From positions 5,205,001-5,269,000 of the forward strand of contig NZ_CP134605.1 of NCBI RefSeq assembly GCF_031844685.1: 64,000 nt of DNA, in the 5' to 3' direction. This stretch comes from Streptomyces sp. ITFR-21. GTDB lineage: Bacteria > Actinomycetota > Actinomycetes > Streptomycetales > Streptomycetaceae. Both the position numbers and the translations under genes were made by a program. Positions within the stretch are counted from its first letter, which is position 1; each line of letters starts with the position of its first letter. Below the pieces are notes generated by a model. That model had not been told where the DNA came from. It worked only from the letters and a program-made list of their open reading frames with translations, and made no database searches. Of this stretch, positions 1 to 6,980 are shown piece after piece.

Positions 1-225
1 GTGACAGAAATTCCGCGGACGGTCGGTGAAAACCTTCGGGCCCCGACCTCTGAAACCCCGCAGAACCGCCGAGAACGCCGGAGCACCGGCCCCGGCCTCG
101 TAGAAACGTGAACGTGTACAGCCGTTACTCGTGTCAGAGTCCTGACTTCTTCCGTCCGATCCGCAGAATGCGGGCGTTGGGCCTATCGTTTCGTCAGAGG
201 TTCGGCTGGGAGCGGAAGGACGCCG
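1..225. other. Upstream region of the kinase gene; no clear gene
   Basis: A GTG at base 1 opens a 36-codon frame that stops at 111, but it has no visible ribosome binding site and may only be the tail of something outside the window. A small inverted repeat (GTCAG, 4-base loop, CTGAC) lies at 133-146. The kinase promoter is presumably here, but no convincing -35/-10 pair could be picked out. Confidence 0.3.
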
Positions 226-2025
226 ATGAAGCCCGGAGTGGTCCTCGACGGTCGTTATCAGATGGTGAGGCTGCTCGGCAAAGGCTCGATGGGCGCGGTA
301 TGGCAGGGCAACGATCTCAAGCTCCACCGGCCGGTGGCGGTCAAGGTCGTACTGGACCACACCGACCCGGTGCTCGTCGAGCGGATGGGGCAGGAGGCGA
401 CGGCGGCCGGACGGCTGTCCCACCCCCATATCGTCACCGTGCACGATTACGGGCAGGCCGCGCACGAGGGCGTGACCGTGGCGTATATCGTCATGGAATT
501 GGTCGACGGACGCCCGCTTACCGGCGTACTCGCCGAGGGAATGCCGCAACTCTCGGTGGCCCTGGACTGGGCCCGGCAGATCGCGCTCGCGCTGGGCGCC
601 GCGCACGCGCCCGGTGTCGGCGTCGTCCACCGCGATCTCAAGCCCGACAATGTGCTGATCACCGGGGACGGCCTGGTGAAACTCGTCGACTTCGGGATCG
701 CCCGTTTCATCGGCGAACAGCAGGACGGGCCCGGCGACCCCGGGGATTCCGCCGGACCGGGGAATTCGGCGCGTTCCCGGGACTCCCGTGATTTCGCTGG
801 TCCGTTCGACACCGGTGATTCCGGTGCGGCGGATGAGGCCGGCGGCCGGGACGGGACCGCGCGGCGCGACCGCCGGACGGCGTACGGCGGACGGGACCCG
901 TCCGCCGAGCAGGACGAGTACGCGGGGCTGGCCGGCCTGGAGACGCTGAGCGGCACCCCCGCCTACATGGCCCCCGAACAGTGCCTGTCGAAACGGGTGG
1001 ACCACCGCACCGACCTCTACGCCCTCGGCTGCCTGCTCTACGAGATGGTCACCGGCGGGCCGCCCTTCGCCGACGGCTCGCCGCTGGCCGTGGCGGTCGC
1101 GCACGTGCACGACGACCCGCCGGCCCCGCGCAGCCGCAACGACAACGTGTCGGCCGAACTCGACACCCTCATCCTCGACCTGCTGGCCAAGGACCCCGAC
1201 GCCCGGCCCGCCGACGCAGCGGCCGTCTACCGCCGCCTCGGCGCCATCGCCACCGCGCTGCACGGCGCCGCGTCGGCCGGCGCGTCCGCGCCGCGGCCCG
1301 TCCCGAGCCCGCGCCCGCGCCCGCCGTCCGCCGAGGACGACCCGGGGTACGCCGAACTGCTGCGCCGCTACGGCGGTCCGGAGGATCCCGCCGAGCAGCA
1401 CCGCCCCGCCGAGGTGATCCGATTATGGTGGGCCGCCGCAGCCGACCTCACCGAGTTCCTCGGGCCGCACCACGCGCAGACCATCGTCGCCCGCCGTGCC
1501 CTCGCCCAACACATCGGCGCGGCCGGCGACCACGCCCTGACCATCAGCCTGTGGCAGGAGCTGATCCCCGACCTCCAGTACGCCCTGGGTCACTTCCACC
1601 GCACCACGTTCACCGCCCAGCGGCTGCTCGCGTGGCACTTCGGTGCCGCCGACCGCCCCGCCGAGGCGGTCCGACTGCTGCTCGAACTCATCCCCGACGC
1701 CACCCGACTGCTCGGCCGCCGGCACCCGGACGTACTGGAGGCCCGCCGCTTCCTGGTCTGGAACATCGGAGCACTCGGCCGGCACTCCCGCGCGGTCCGG
1801 CTGCTCGGCAAGCTGGTCCCCGACCTCACCGAGGCGCTCGGCGCCACCCACGAACACACCCTGGAAGCACGGCGGATGCTGGCCTGGAACGCCGAGAAGT
1901 CCGGCCACCACGTGCGGGCGATCGGCCTGCTGCGGGACCTGGTCCCGGACGCCACCCGGGCGTTGGGCGCGGGCCACGAGCAGTGCGTGGAGGCCCGGCG
2001 CCTGCTGGAGCGGTACACCCGCTAG
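226..2025 (+). CDS. Ser/Thr protein kinase with C-terminal TPR-like repeats
   Basis: The 599-residue protein starts at ATG 226 behind a GGAAGGA site. Residues 10-345 form a Hanks-type kinase: glycine loop GKGSMG (18-23), ATP-binding Lys40, HRD (135-137), DFG (155-157) and APE (249-251), so it should be active. The activation segment carries an unusual insert of about 75 residues (163-238) rich in Gly, Asp, Ser and Arg. After a Pro-rich linker (about 351-370), residues 388-599 hold about five repeats of 42 residues with a recurring pattern of LxPDxxxxLGxxH followed by EARRxLAW, which resemble TPR units. No membrane segment is visible, so the kinase is probably cytosolic and the repeats may recruit partners. 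Codon 400 is TTA, the rare leucine codon read by bldA tRNA in streptomycetes. Target unknown; the neighbours do not suggest one. Confidence 0.93.
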   Translation: MKPGVVLDGRYQMVRLLGKGSMGAVWQGNDLKLHRPVAVKVVLDHTDPVLVERMGQEATAAGRLSHPHIVTVHDYGQAAHEGVTVAYIVMELVDGRPLTGVLAEGMPQLSVALDWARQIALALGAAHAPGVGVVHRDLKPDNVLITGDGLVKLVDFGIARFIGEQQDGPGDPGDSAGPGNSARSRDSRDFAGPFDTGDSGAADEAGGRDGTARRDRRTAYGGRDPSAEQDEYAGLAGLETLSGTPAYMAPEQCLSKRVDHRTDLYALGCLLYEMVTGGPPFADGSPLAVAVAHVHDDPPAPRSRNDNVSAELDTLILDLLAKDPDARPADAAAVYRRLGAIATALHGAASAGASAPRPVPSPRPRPPSAEDDPGYAELLRRYGGPEDPAEQHRPAEVIRLWWAAAADLTEFLGPHHAQTIVARRALAQHIGAAGDHALTISLWQELIPDLQYALGHFHRTTFTAQRLLAWHFGAADRPAEAVRLLLELIPDATRLLGRRHPDVLEARRFLVWNIGALGRHSRAVRLLGKLVPDLTEALGATHEHTLEARRMLAWNAEKSGHHVRAIGLLRDLVPDATRALGAGHEQCVEARRLLERYTR

Positions 2026-2045
2026 GGGCCTGCCGGGTGGAGGTC

Positions 2046-2173
2046 CGAGGATCGCGGAGCGGGCTCCGGTGAGCCTCGGCTGCGGGGCTGAGGAGGGGGG
2101 CTGTGTGGTGTGTCGCCGGCCGGCGGGAACGCGGCAGGTGTGCGGGCCGGGGCCCGCGGCGCCGCGGAGATCC
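2046..2173 (+). repeat. Dispersed intergenic repeat, copy 1
   Basis: The sequence from about 2046 to 2173, between the kinase stop and the convergent XRE gene, is clearly related to the reverse complement of 63751-63860 near the other end of the window. The most conserved block reads GCGGGCCGGGGCCCGCGGCG and continues to GGAGATCC; a second block is GCCGGCGGGAAC. This copy lacks the 11-base terminal inverted repeats found around copy 2, so it is probably a decayed or partial copy. It may also serve as a terminator for the convergent genes. Confidence 0.65.
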
Positions 2174-2205
2174 GCCCGGCGGGCCCTGGCCGGGCGCGCC
2201 ACCCG

Positions 2206-2487
2206 TCAGGCCGACAGCGGCTCGCGGTACTCCGGGTCCTGCGCGCAGGCCGCGGCCAGATCGTCCATGGACAGCCCGAGCGCGGCGGCGAGCGCGGCCA
2301 CGGTGAAGAACGCCGGGGTCGGCGCGCGCCCGGTCTCGATCTTGCGCAGCGTCTCCGCCGACAGACCGGCCGCCGCGGCCACCTCGACCATGCTGCGCTC
2401 CCCGCGGGCCGTACGCAGCAGGGCGCCCATCCGCTCGCCGCGCCGGCGTTCCTCGGGTGTCAGCGGGGTTCTCACCATGGCCGCCAT
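2206..2487 (-). CDS. XRE-family helix-turn-helix regulator
   Basis: The 93-residue protein starts at ATG 2487 (a second ATG at 2478 is possible). Residues about 21-75 form a lambda-repressor-type HTH: MVEVAAAAGLSAETLRKIETG (33-53) covers the turn and recognition helix, followed by a conserved helix ending GLSMDDL. There is no extra ligand or peptidase domain. It is transcribed divergently from the methionine aminopeptidase gene, and the 96-base gap contains the palindrome ATACCGGTAT, which is a natural candidate operator for this protein. Autoregulation and control of the neighbouring map gene are inferred from this layout only. Confidence 0.87.
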   Translation of the reverse strand: MAAMVRTPLTPEERRRGERMGALLRTARGERSMVEVAAAAGLSAETLRKIETGRAPTPAFFTVAALAAALGLSMDDLAAACAQDPEYREPLSA

Positions 2488-2520
2488 CCTAGACCGCCAC
2501 CCCCGTTGTCCGTGATACTC

Positions 2521-2530
2521 ATACCGGTAT
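2521..2530. promoter_or_regulatory. Candidate operator palindrome
   Basis: ATACCGGTAT is a perfect 10-base palindrome 34 bases from the XRE start and 53 bases before the map ATG. Its A/T-rich arms stand out in this GC-rich gap. Binding by the XRE protein is inferred from position. Confidence 0.45.
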
Positions 2531-2583
2531 AAGAATTGGAGTGCGGGGTTCGCGGGACCCCGCCACCGGTACAGGAGGCACCC

Positions 2584-3351
2584 ATGGTGGAGATCAAGTC
2601 CCCGGCCGCGCTGGACGCGATGCGGGAAGCAGGCCGGGTGGTGGCCCGAGCGCTCGCCGCCGTACGGGAGACCGCCGCGGTCGGCGTCACGCTGCGGACG
2701 CTGGACGAGACGGCCCGTACCGTACTGAAGGAGGCAGGCGCCCGGTCGCCGTTCCTCGGCTACCGGCCGTCCTTCGCGCCCACCCCCTTCCCCGCCGTCA
2801 TCTGCGCCTCCGTCAACGACGCGGTGGTGCACGGCATCCCGGACGGCTACCGGCTGCGCGACGGCGACCTGGTCAGCATCGACTGCGGCGCCGAACTCGA
2901 CGGCTGGACCGGCGACGCGGCCGTCAGCTTCACCGTCGGCACCCCGCGGCCCGAGGACCTAAGGCTCATCGCGGCCACCCAGCGGGCGCTGGACGCCGGC
3001 ATCGCCGCCGCCACCGTAGGCAACCGCATCGGCGACATCGCCCACGCCGTCGGCACGGTCGCCCGCGAAGCCGCCTGCGGCATGCCGCAGGACTTCGGCG
3101 GCCACGGCATCGGCCGCCGTATGCACGAGGACCCGCACGTCCCCAACAGCGGCCGCCCCGGCCGCGGCTTCCCGCTGCGGCCGGGCCTCGCGCTGGCCAT
3201 CGAACCCATGCTGATGGCCGGCGGCCGGAGCACGTACACCACCGCCCCGGACGGCTGGACCCTGCGCACCTCCGACGGGACCCGCGCCGCGCACATCGAA
3301 CACACCATCGCCGTCACGGAGGAGGGCCCCCGGGTGCTCACCGTGCTGTGA
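2584..3351 (+). CDS. map: Type I methionine aminopeptidase
   Basis: This cytosolic metallopeptidase removes the initiator Met from new proteins. The start chosen is ATG 2584, placed behind a strong AGGAGG at 2573; longer frames upstream have no such site. The 255-residue protein is the normal size for the bare type I catalytic domain with no zinc-finger extension. The metal ligands and substrate His are all present: His83 (VVHGIP), Asp100 and Asp111 (11 apart as in E. coli), His174 (GGHGIG), Glu207 (AIEPM) and the C-terminal Glu in IEHT. Streptomycetes usually carry more than one map gene; this one, paired with an XRE regulator rather than with secY-adk, is probably the accessory copy. Confidence 0.95.
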   Translation: MVEIKSPAALDAMREAGRVVARALAAVRETAAVGVTLRTLDETARTVLKEAGARSPFLGYRPSFAPTPFPAVICASVNDAVVHGIPDGYRLRDGDLVSIDCGAELDGWTGDAAVSFTVGTPRPEDLRLIAATQRALDAGIAAATVGNRIGDIAHAVGTVAREAACGMPQDFGGHGIGRRMHEDPHVPNSGRPGRGFPLRPGLALAIEPMLMAGGRSTYTTAPDGWTLRTSDGTRAAHIEHTIAVTEEGPRVLTVL

Positions 3352-3444
3352 CCGCCGCGCCGCGGTCACAGCGGGCGGCGGTAGGGTCCGTACCCGATCC
3401 GATCACCGCCGTCGGACCGCCGCCGTCGAGAAGGAGCCCCCGCC

Positions 3445-4017
3445 GTGACCTCGTACGACCCTTCGGGCACCGCCCTGCTGCTGATGGACTTCCAGCAGGG
3501 CATCGTGGACCGGCTCGGCGACCCGGCCGTGCTGGAGGCCGCCGCCCACGCGCTGGAGGCGGCCCGCGCCGCCGGGGCGCCGGTGGTGCACGTACGGGTC
3601 GCCTTCCGGCCCGGCTACCCCGAAGTCTCCGCGGACAACCGGTCGTTCGCGGCCATCGCGACCGGCGCCGGGGACTTCACCGAGAGCAGCCCGCAGACCC
3701 GGGTGCACGCCGCCCTCGCGCCGGGCGGGGGCGAGCCGGTGGTGGTCAAGCGGCGGGTGAGCGCGTTCACCGGCAGCGACCTGGAGGTGGTCCTGCGGGC
3801 CCGCGGCGTCCGCACCCTCGCCCTGGCCGGCATCGCCACCAGCGGGGTGGTCCTCTCCACCCTCCGTGAGGCGGCCGACCGCGACTTCCGGCTCGCGGTG
3901 CTCTCCGACGCCTGCGCCGACGGCGACCCCGAAGTGCACCGTGTGCTGCTGGGAAAGGTGTTCCCGCGGCAGGCCGAGGTGCTCACCGTCGCGCAGTGGG
4001 CGGCCGGAATCGGCTGA
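3445..4017 (+). CDS. Isochorismatase-fold hydrolase-like protein without catalytic Cys
   Basis: The 190-residue protein starts at GTG 3445 behind AAGGAG. It has the alpha/beta fold of the isochorismatase/nicotinamidase family: Asp15 in LLLMDFQQG, Lys102 in VVVKRRVSAF, and the loop GIATSGVVLST (129-139). In the cysteine hydrolases this loop reads GxxTxxCV; here Val135 sits at the Cys position, so the nucleophile is missing. Such Cys-less members exist (true isochorismatases do not use Cys), so it could hydrolyse a vinyl ether or act as a non-catalytic protein. The substrate cannot be named. It lies 93 bases after map on the same strand, but nothing shows they are linked in function. Confidence 0.85.
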   Translation: MTSYDPSGTALLLMDFQQGIVDRLGDPAVLEAAAHALEAARAAGAPVVHVRVAFRPGYPEVSADNRSFAAIATGAGDFTESSPQTRVHAALAPGGGEPVVVKRRVSAFTGSDLEVVLRARGVRTLALAGIATSGVVLSTLREAADRDFRLAVLSDACADGDPEVHRVLLGKVFPRQAEVLTVAQWAAGIG

Positions 4018-4375
4018 CCGGCCCAGCCCGGCCCGGTTCCGGGGACGCGCTTGATCGGCGGCGCGGTGCGGTCCGACCCGGCCCCGGCCGGGCGCGGCGG
4101 CCGCCTCCCCGCGGTCCGGTCCGGTCCGCGCCGGCGGGCGGCGCGGGCCCGTGCACCGGGCGCCCGCGACCGGGCGCCGTCGGAGCCGGCCGCCACGGAG
4201 CCGCGCGCGCGTACACCCGACCGGCACCCGGTCGTACGGAGGCGGGCCGCGTATTCGCCCTGACGGGTGATCCTGCGCGCCGCTCCGCGGATGCGCCCCA
4301 TCCGCGCGGCCCACTGCGACGAACGTGTCGCGGAGTGCCCGTCGCAAGAGCGGGCGCGCGGAGAGATGGGGCGTG
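4018..4375. other. 358-base gap before the ferritin-like genes; no gene seen
   Basis: The stretch is extremely GC-rich (4070-4220 is nearly all G and C) and the frames crossing it have low-complexity Arg/Pro/Gly translations. The promoter for the ferritin-like/cupredoxin genes is expected between about 4255 and 4360, but no reliable boxes were found. Confidence 0.4.
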
Positions 4376-5164
4376 ATGGGCGTAGAGCGCATCGACACCC
4401 GACTGCTGGAAGAGCTGACCGAGCAGTCACAGGACCTGAACAGCGACGCCGTGCGGATCACCACCGAGGCGCTGAGCGACTTCACCGAGGCCGCACCGCC
4501 GACCGGACGCCGCTGGTTGCGGCGCGGCGGCACGGTGGCCGGCGTCGCCGGGGCCGCGGCGCTGCTGACGCAGCTGCGGGCGACCGCGGCCACGTCGAGT
4601 GACGACATCATGGCGCTGCAGACCGCCGCGTCGATCGAGAACCTGGCGATCAGCGTCTACCGGACGGCGGCCGGACTGCCGTTCATCAAGGACGGCAACA
4701 AGACGGTGGCGGCGTTCATCGCCCGGACCACCACCCAGCACCAGGCGCACGCCAAGGCGTTCAACGCGGCGGCGACCCAGGCCGGCGGCGCCGCGCAGAA
4801 CGGCCCGGACCCGAAGTACGCCGCCGCCGTCCGGCAGGCGCTGCCGTCGATCAAGACCCCCGCGGACGTGGTCAAGCTGGCCGTCACGCTGGAGGACGTG
4901 GCCGCGCAGACGTACACCAGGAACGTCGGCCGGGTCGGCAACGCCGAACTGCGCAAGCTGTTCGCGTCCGTGGCACCCGTCGAGGCACAGCACCGGGCCA
5001 CGCTGCTGGCCGTGCAGGCGCTGCTCGCCGGGAACGCGGCCGAACTGATCGCCATCCCGACCGACGTGGCGAAGCTGCCCGCCGCGGCCGGCGGCGTCGG
5101 ATTCCCCGACGCCTTCTACCCGACCAAGGCCGCGTCGCCGGTCTCCGAGGGGGCCGTGAAGTGA
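4376..5164 (+). CDS. Tat-exported ferritin-like protein A
   Basis: The 262-residue protein starts at ATG 4376 (GTG 4373 is equally possible) behind GGAGAG. After a 44-residue acidic leader, a twin-arginine-like segment (GRRWLRRGG, 44-52) precedes a hydrophobic stretch to about residue 72, so export by Tat is likely. The rest is a four-helix ferritin-like domain. Candidate di-metal ligands are Glu88, His122 and His125 (HxxH), Glu173, and Glu203 with His206 (ExxH). HxxH replaces the usual ExxH in the second helix. It overlaps the next gene by 4 bases (GTGA), and that protein is a paralogue with the same ligand set. Function unknown; metal binding or redox chemistry in the cell wall space is an inference. 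Confidence 0.85.
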   Translation: MGVERIDTRLLEELTEQSQDLNSDAVRITTEALSDFTEAAPPTGRRWLRRGGTVAGVAGAAALLTQLRATAATSSDDIMALQTAASIENLAISVYRTAAGLPFIKDGNKTVAAFIARTTTQHQAHAKAFNAAATQAGGAAQNGPDPKYAAAVRQALPSIKTPADVVKLAVTLEDVAAQTYTRNVGRVGNAELRKLFASVAPVEAQHRATLLAVQALLAGNAAELIAIPTDVAKLPAAAGGVGFPDAFYPTKAASPVSEGAVK

Positions 5165-5976
5165 CCACCACGCGCGACGGCTGGGAACTGCCGATCAGCG
5201 AGGCGCAACTGACCCGCCTCACCGCCGACATGGAGACCGCCCACCGCGAGACGCTGCCGGTGCTGCGGGCCCGCGCGGTCGACCTCGGCGCAAAGATCCG
5301 GGACCGGGCGACCGACGCCCCCCGCGACCCGGGGCGCCGCCGCTTCCTGCTCGGCGCCGGCGGCGCGGCGGCCGCCCTCGCGCTGGCCGCCTGCTCCGGC
5401 ACCGACAAGGACTCCGGCCCGTCCGCCACCAGGAGCGCCGCGGGCGCGCCGCCCGCGTCGGCCTCGGGGACGTACACCGGCGACCTGAAGGTCGTCGCCC
5501 TCGCCACAGCCCTGGAGAACCAGGCGGTCGGCGCCTACCAGGCCGCGCTGGCCGCCGCCAAGGCCGGCCGGCTCGGCACCGTGCCGCCGGCCGTCGCGAC
5601 CTTCGTGACCACCGCGATGGCCCAGCACGCCGACCACGCCAAGGCGTGGAACGCGGTGCTGACCGGCGCGGGGAAGCCCGCCATCACCGGGGTGCCGCTG
5701 TCCAACCAGCCCGCCACCACGGCCGCGCTCGGCAAGGCCCGCAGCGTCGGCGACGTCGCCGGGCTCGCCCTGCAACTGGAGGACCAGGCCGCGCAGACGT
5801 ACCTCTTCGCCACCTACCACGTCACCAGCCCGGCGGGGATCGAGACCGCCGCCACCATCGCCCCCGTCGAGGCGATGCACGCGGCGATCCTCAACTTCGT
5901 CCTGGGCCGGTACCCGGTGCCGGACGACTTCCTGCCCACCGACAAGGCCGCCGACCCGGCGCTCCTGACGGTCTGA
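5161..5976 (+). CDS. Ferritin-like lipoprotein B (Tat type)
   Basis: The 271-residue protein starts at GTG 5161, overlapping the stop of protein A, so the two are translationally coupled. An unusually long 58-residue N-terminal arm precedes the twin-arginine motif RRRFLLG (59-65), a hydrophobic core and the lipobox LAAC with Cys78, so the mature protein should be a lipoprotein moved by Tat, implying that it folds, perhaps with metal bound, before export. The ferritin-like domain starts near residue 108 and carries Glu119, His156/His159, Glu207 and Glu237/His240, the same E, HxxH, E, ExxH pattern as protein A. The two proteins probably act as a pair. Exact activity unknown. Confidence 0.87.
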   Translation: MTTTRDGWELPISEAQLTRLTADMETAHRETLPVLRARAVDLGAKIRDRATDAPRDPGRRRFLLGAGGAAAALALAACSGTDKDSGPSATRSAAGAPPASASGTYTGDLKVVALATALENQAVGAYQAALAAAKAGRLGTVPPAVATFVTTAMAQHADHAKAWNAVLTGAGKPAITGVPLSNQPATTAALGKARSVGDVAGLALQLEDQAAQTYLFATYHVTSPAGIETAATIAPVEAMHAAILNFVLGRYPVPDDFLPTDKAADPALLTV

Positions 5977-6069
5977 CCCCTGCCCGCTGTCCCGCTGTCC
6001 CGCTGTCCCCCGCGGGGGCGGTCCGCCCCACCCGGCGCGCCGCCCCCGCCCCACCCCGAAAGGCCGGCG

Positions 6070-6477
6070 ATGACCGACACCCGCCGCCGCCTGGCCGGCC
6101 GCCGCCTGGCCGGCCTCGCCCTGGCCGGCACGCTGCTCGCGCTGACCGGCTGCTCCGACTCGGGCAGCGGCGGGTCGGGCGGCACCGCCGCGTCGCCCTC
6201 CGCGTCCGCGGCGCGGACCGGCGGCGGCTCCCGCATCGTGATCAAGGACTTCGCCTTCAGCCCGGCCGCGCTCACCGTGTCCCCCGGCGCCACCGTCACG
6301 GTCCTCAACCAGGACTCCACCGCCCACACCGTCACCGCCGACACCGGCAAGTCCTTCGACACCGGCACCATCGCGCCCGGCCGGTCGGCGACGTTCACCG
6401 CCCCGGAGAAGTCCGGGAGCTTGGCCTACATCTGCACCATCCACCCGTTCATGAAGGGCACTCTCACGGTCGGCTGA
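6070..6477 (+). CDS. Cupredoxin (plastocyanin-like) lipoprotein
   Basis: The 135-residue protein starts at ATG 6070 behind AAAGG. Residues 1-28 are a lipoprotein signal ending LTGC (Cys28), followed by a Ser/Gly/Ala linker to about residue 54. The mature domain (55-135) is a small blue-copper fold: His86 (TAHTV), Cys122 (YIC), His125 (IHP) and Met128 form a complete type 1 copper site. It should carry electrons on the outer face of the membrane. It lies 93 bases after the ferritin-like pair and 46 bases before a membrane protein, all on one strand, which suggests it is their redox partner. Confidence 0.92.
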   Translation: MTDTRRRLAGRRLAGLALAGTLLALTGCSDSGSGGSGGTAASPSASAARTGGGSRIVIKDFAFSPAALTVSPGATVTVLNQDSTAHTVTADTGKSFDTGTIAPGRSATFTAPEKSGSLAYICTIHPFMKGTLTVG

Positions 6478-6523
6478 CCGGCGCGCCCCGCCTCTCCCGC
6501 ACCCCCACCCGAAGGAACCCCGC

Positions 6524-6964
6524 ATGGCGAACGCCGGGCACCGTCCGTCCGCAGGCCGGGTCGTCCACATCCTCGCCCGGCTGCTCGCAGCCGCCGGCCT
6601 GGCCGTGGACGCCGCGATCCACGCGAGCCTCGCCGACCAGTACGACGCGGTGACCGCGACCTTCGGCGAGGGCGACCTCTTCCGGGCCGAGGCGGCCCTC
6701 GCCTGCCTGGCCGCCCTCCTCGTCCTGGTCTGGCACCGGTTCCCCGCCGACGCGTTCGCCTGGCTCGTCGCGGCCGGCGGCCTCGCCCTGCTGATGATCT
6801 ACCGCTACATCGACGTCGGCGCCCACGGTCCGTTCTCCGACATGTACGAGCCGATCTGGACCACGGACAAGAAGATCACCGTGGTCGCCCAGACCGTCAC
6901 CATCGTCGCGGCCACCTACCTGATGGTGACCGACCGCAGCAGAAGAGGGGCGCGGGTCGTCTGA
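6524..6964 (+). CDS. Four-helix membrane protein of the cupredoxin cluster
   Basis: The 146-residue protein starts at ATG 6524 behind AAGGA. Four hydrophobic segments are visible at about 12-36, 53-71, 76-94 and 116-134. A His lies within the first (His33), an acidic patch (FGEGD, 47-51) and a Tyr/Asp-rich loop (YRYIDVGAHG, 93-102) lie between helices, and the C-terminus is basic (RSRRGAR), favouring a cytosolic tail. I do not recognise the family. Its place as the last gene of the ferritin-like/cupredoxin run suggests a membrane anchor, electron acceptor or metal transporter for those proteins, but this is inference. Confidence 0.8.
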   Translation: MANAGHRPSAGRVVHILARLLAAAGLAVDAAIHASLADQYDAVTATFGEGDLFRAEAALACLAALLVLVWHRFPADAFAWLVAAGGLALLMIYRYIDVGAHGPFSDMYEPIWTTDKKITVVAQTVTIVAATYLMVTDRSRRGARVV

Positions 6965-6980
6965 ACCGCCCCCGGCGGTT
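6964..6980 (+). terminator. Short hairpin after the membrane protein gene
   Basis: AACCGCC, a CCC loop and GGCGGTT form a perfect 7-base-pair stem that begins at the stop codon. There is no T-run, as is usual for streptomycete terminators. Confidence 0.45.

Noticed and set aside
1-111. GTG-initiated frame of 36 codons at the left edge
   Set aside because: No ribosome site, no recognisable sequence, and it begins exactly at the window edge; could be a gene tail or chance.
2206-3351. XRE protein and MetAP as a toxin-antitoxin pair
   Set aside because: The genes are divergent, MetAP is a full active enzyme, and neither matches a known toxin family.
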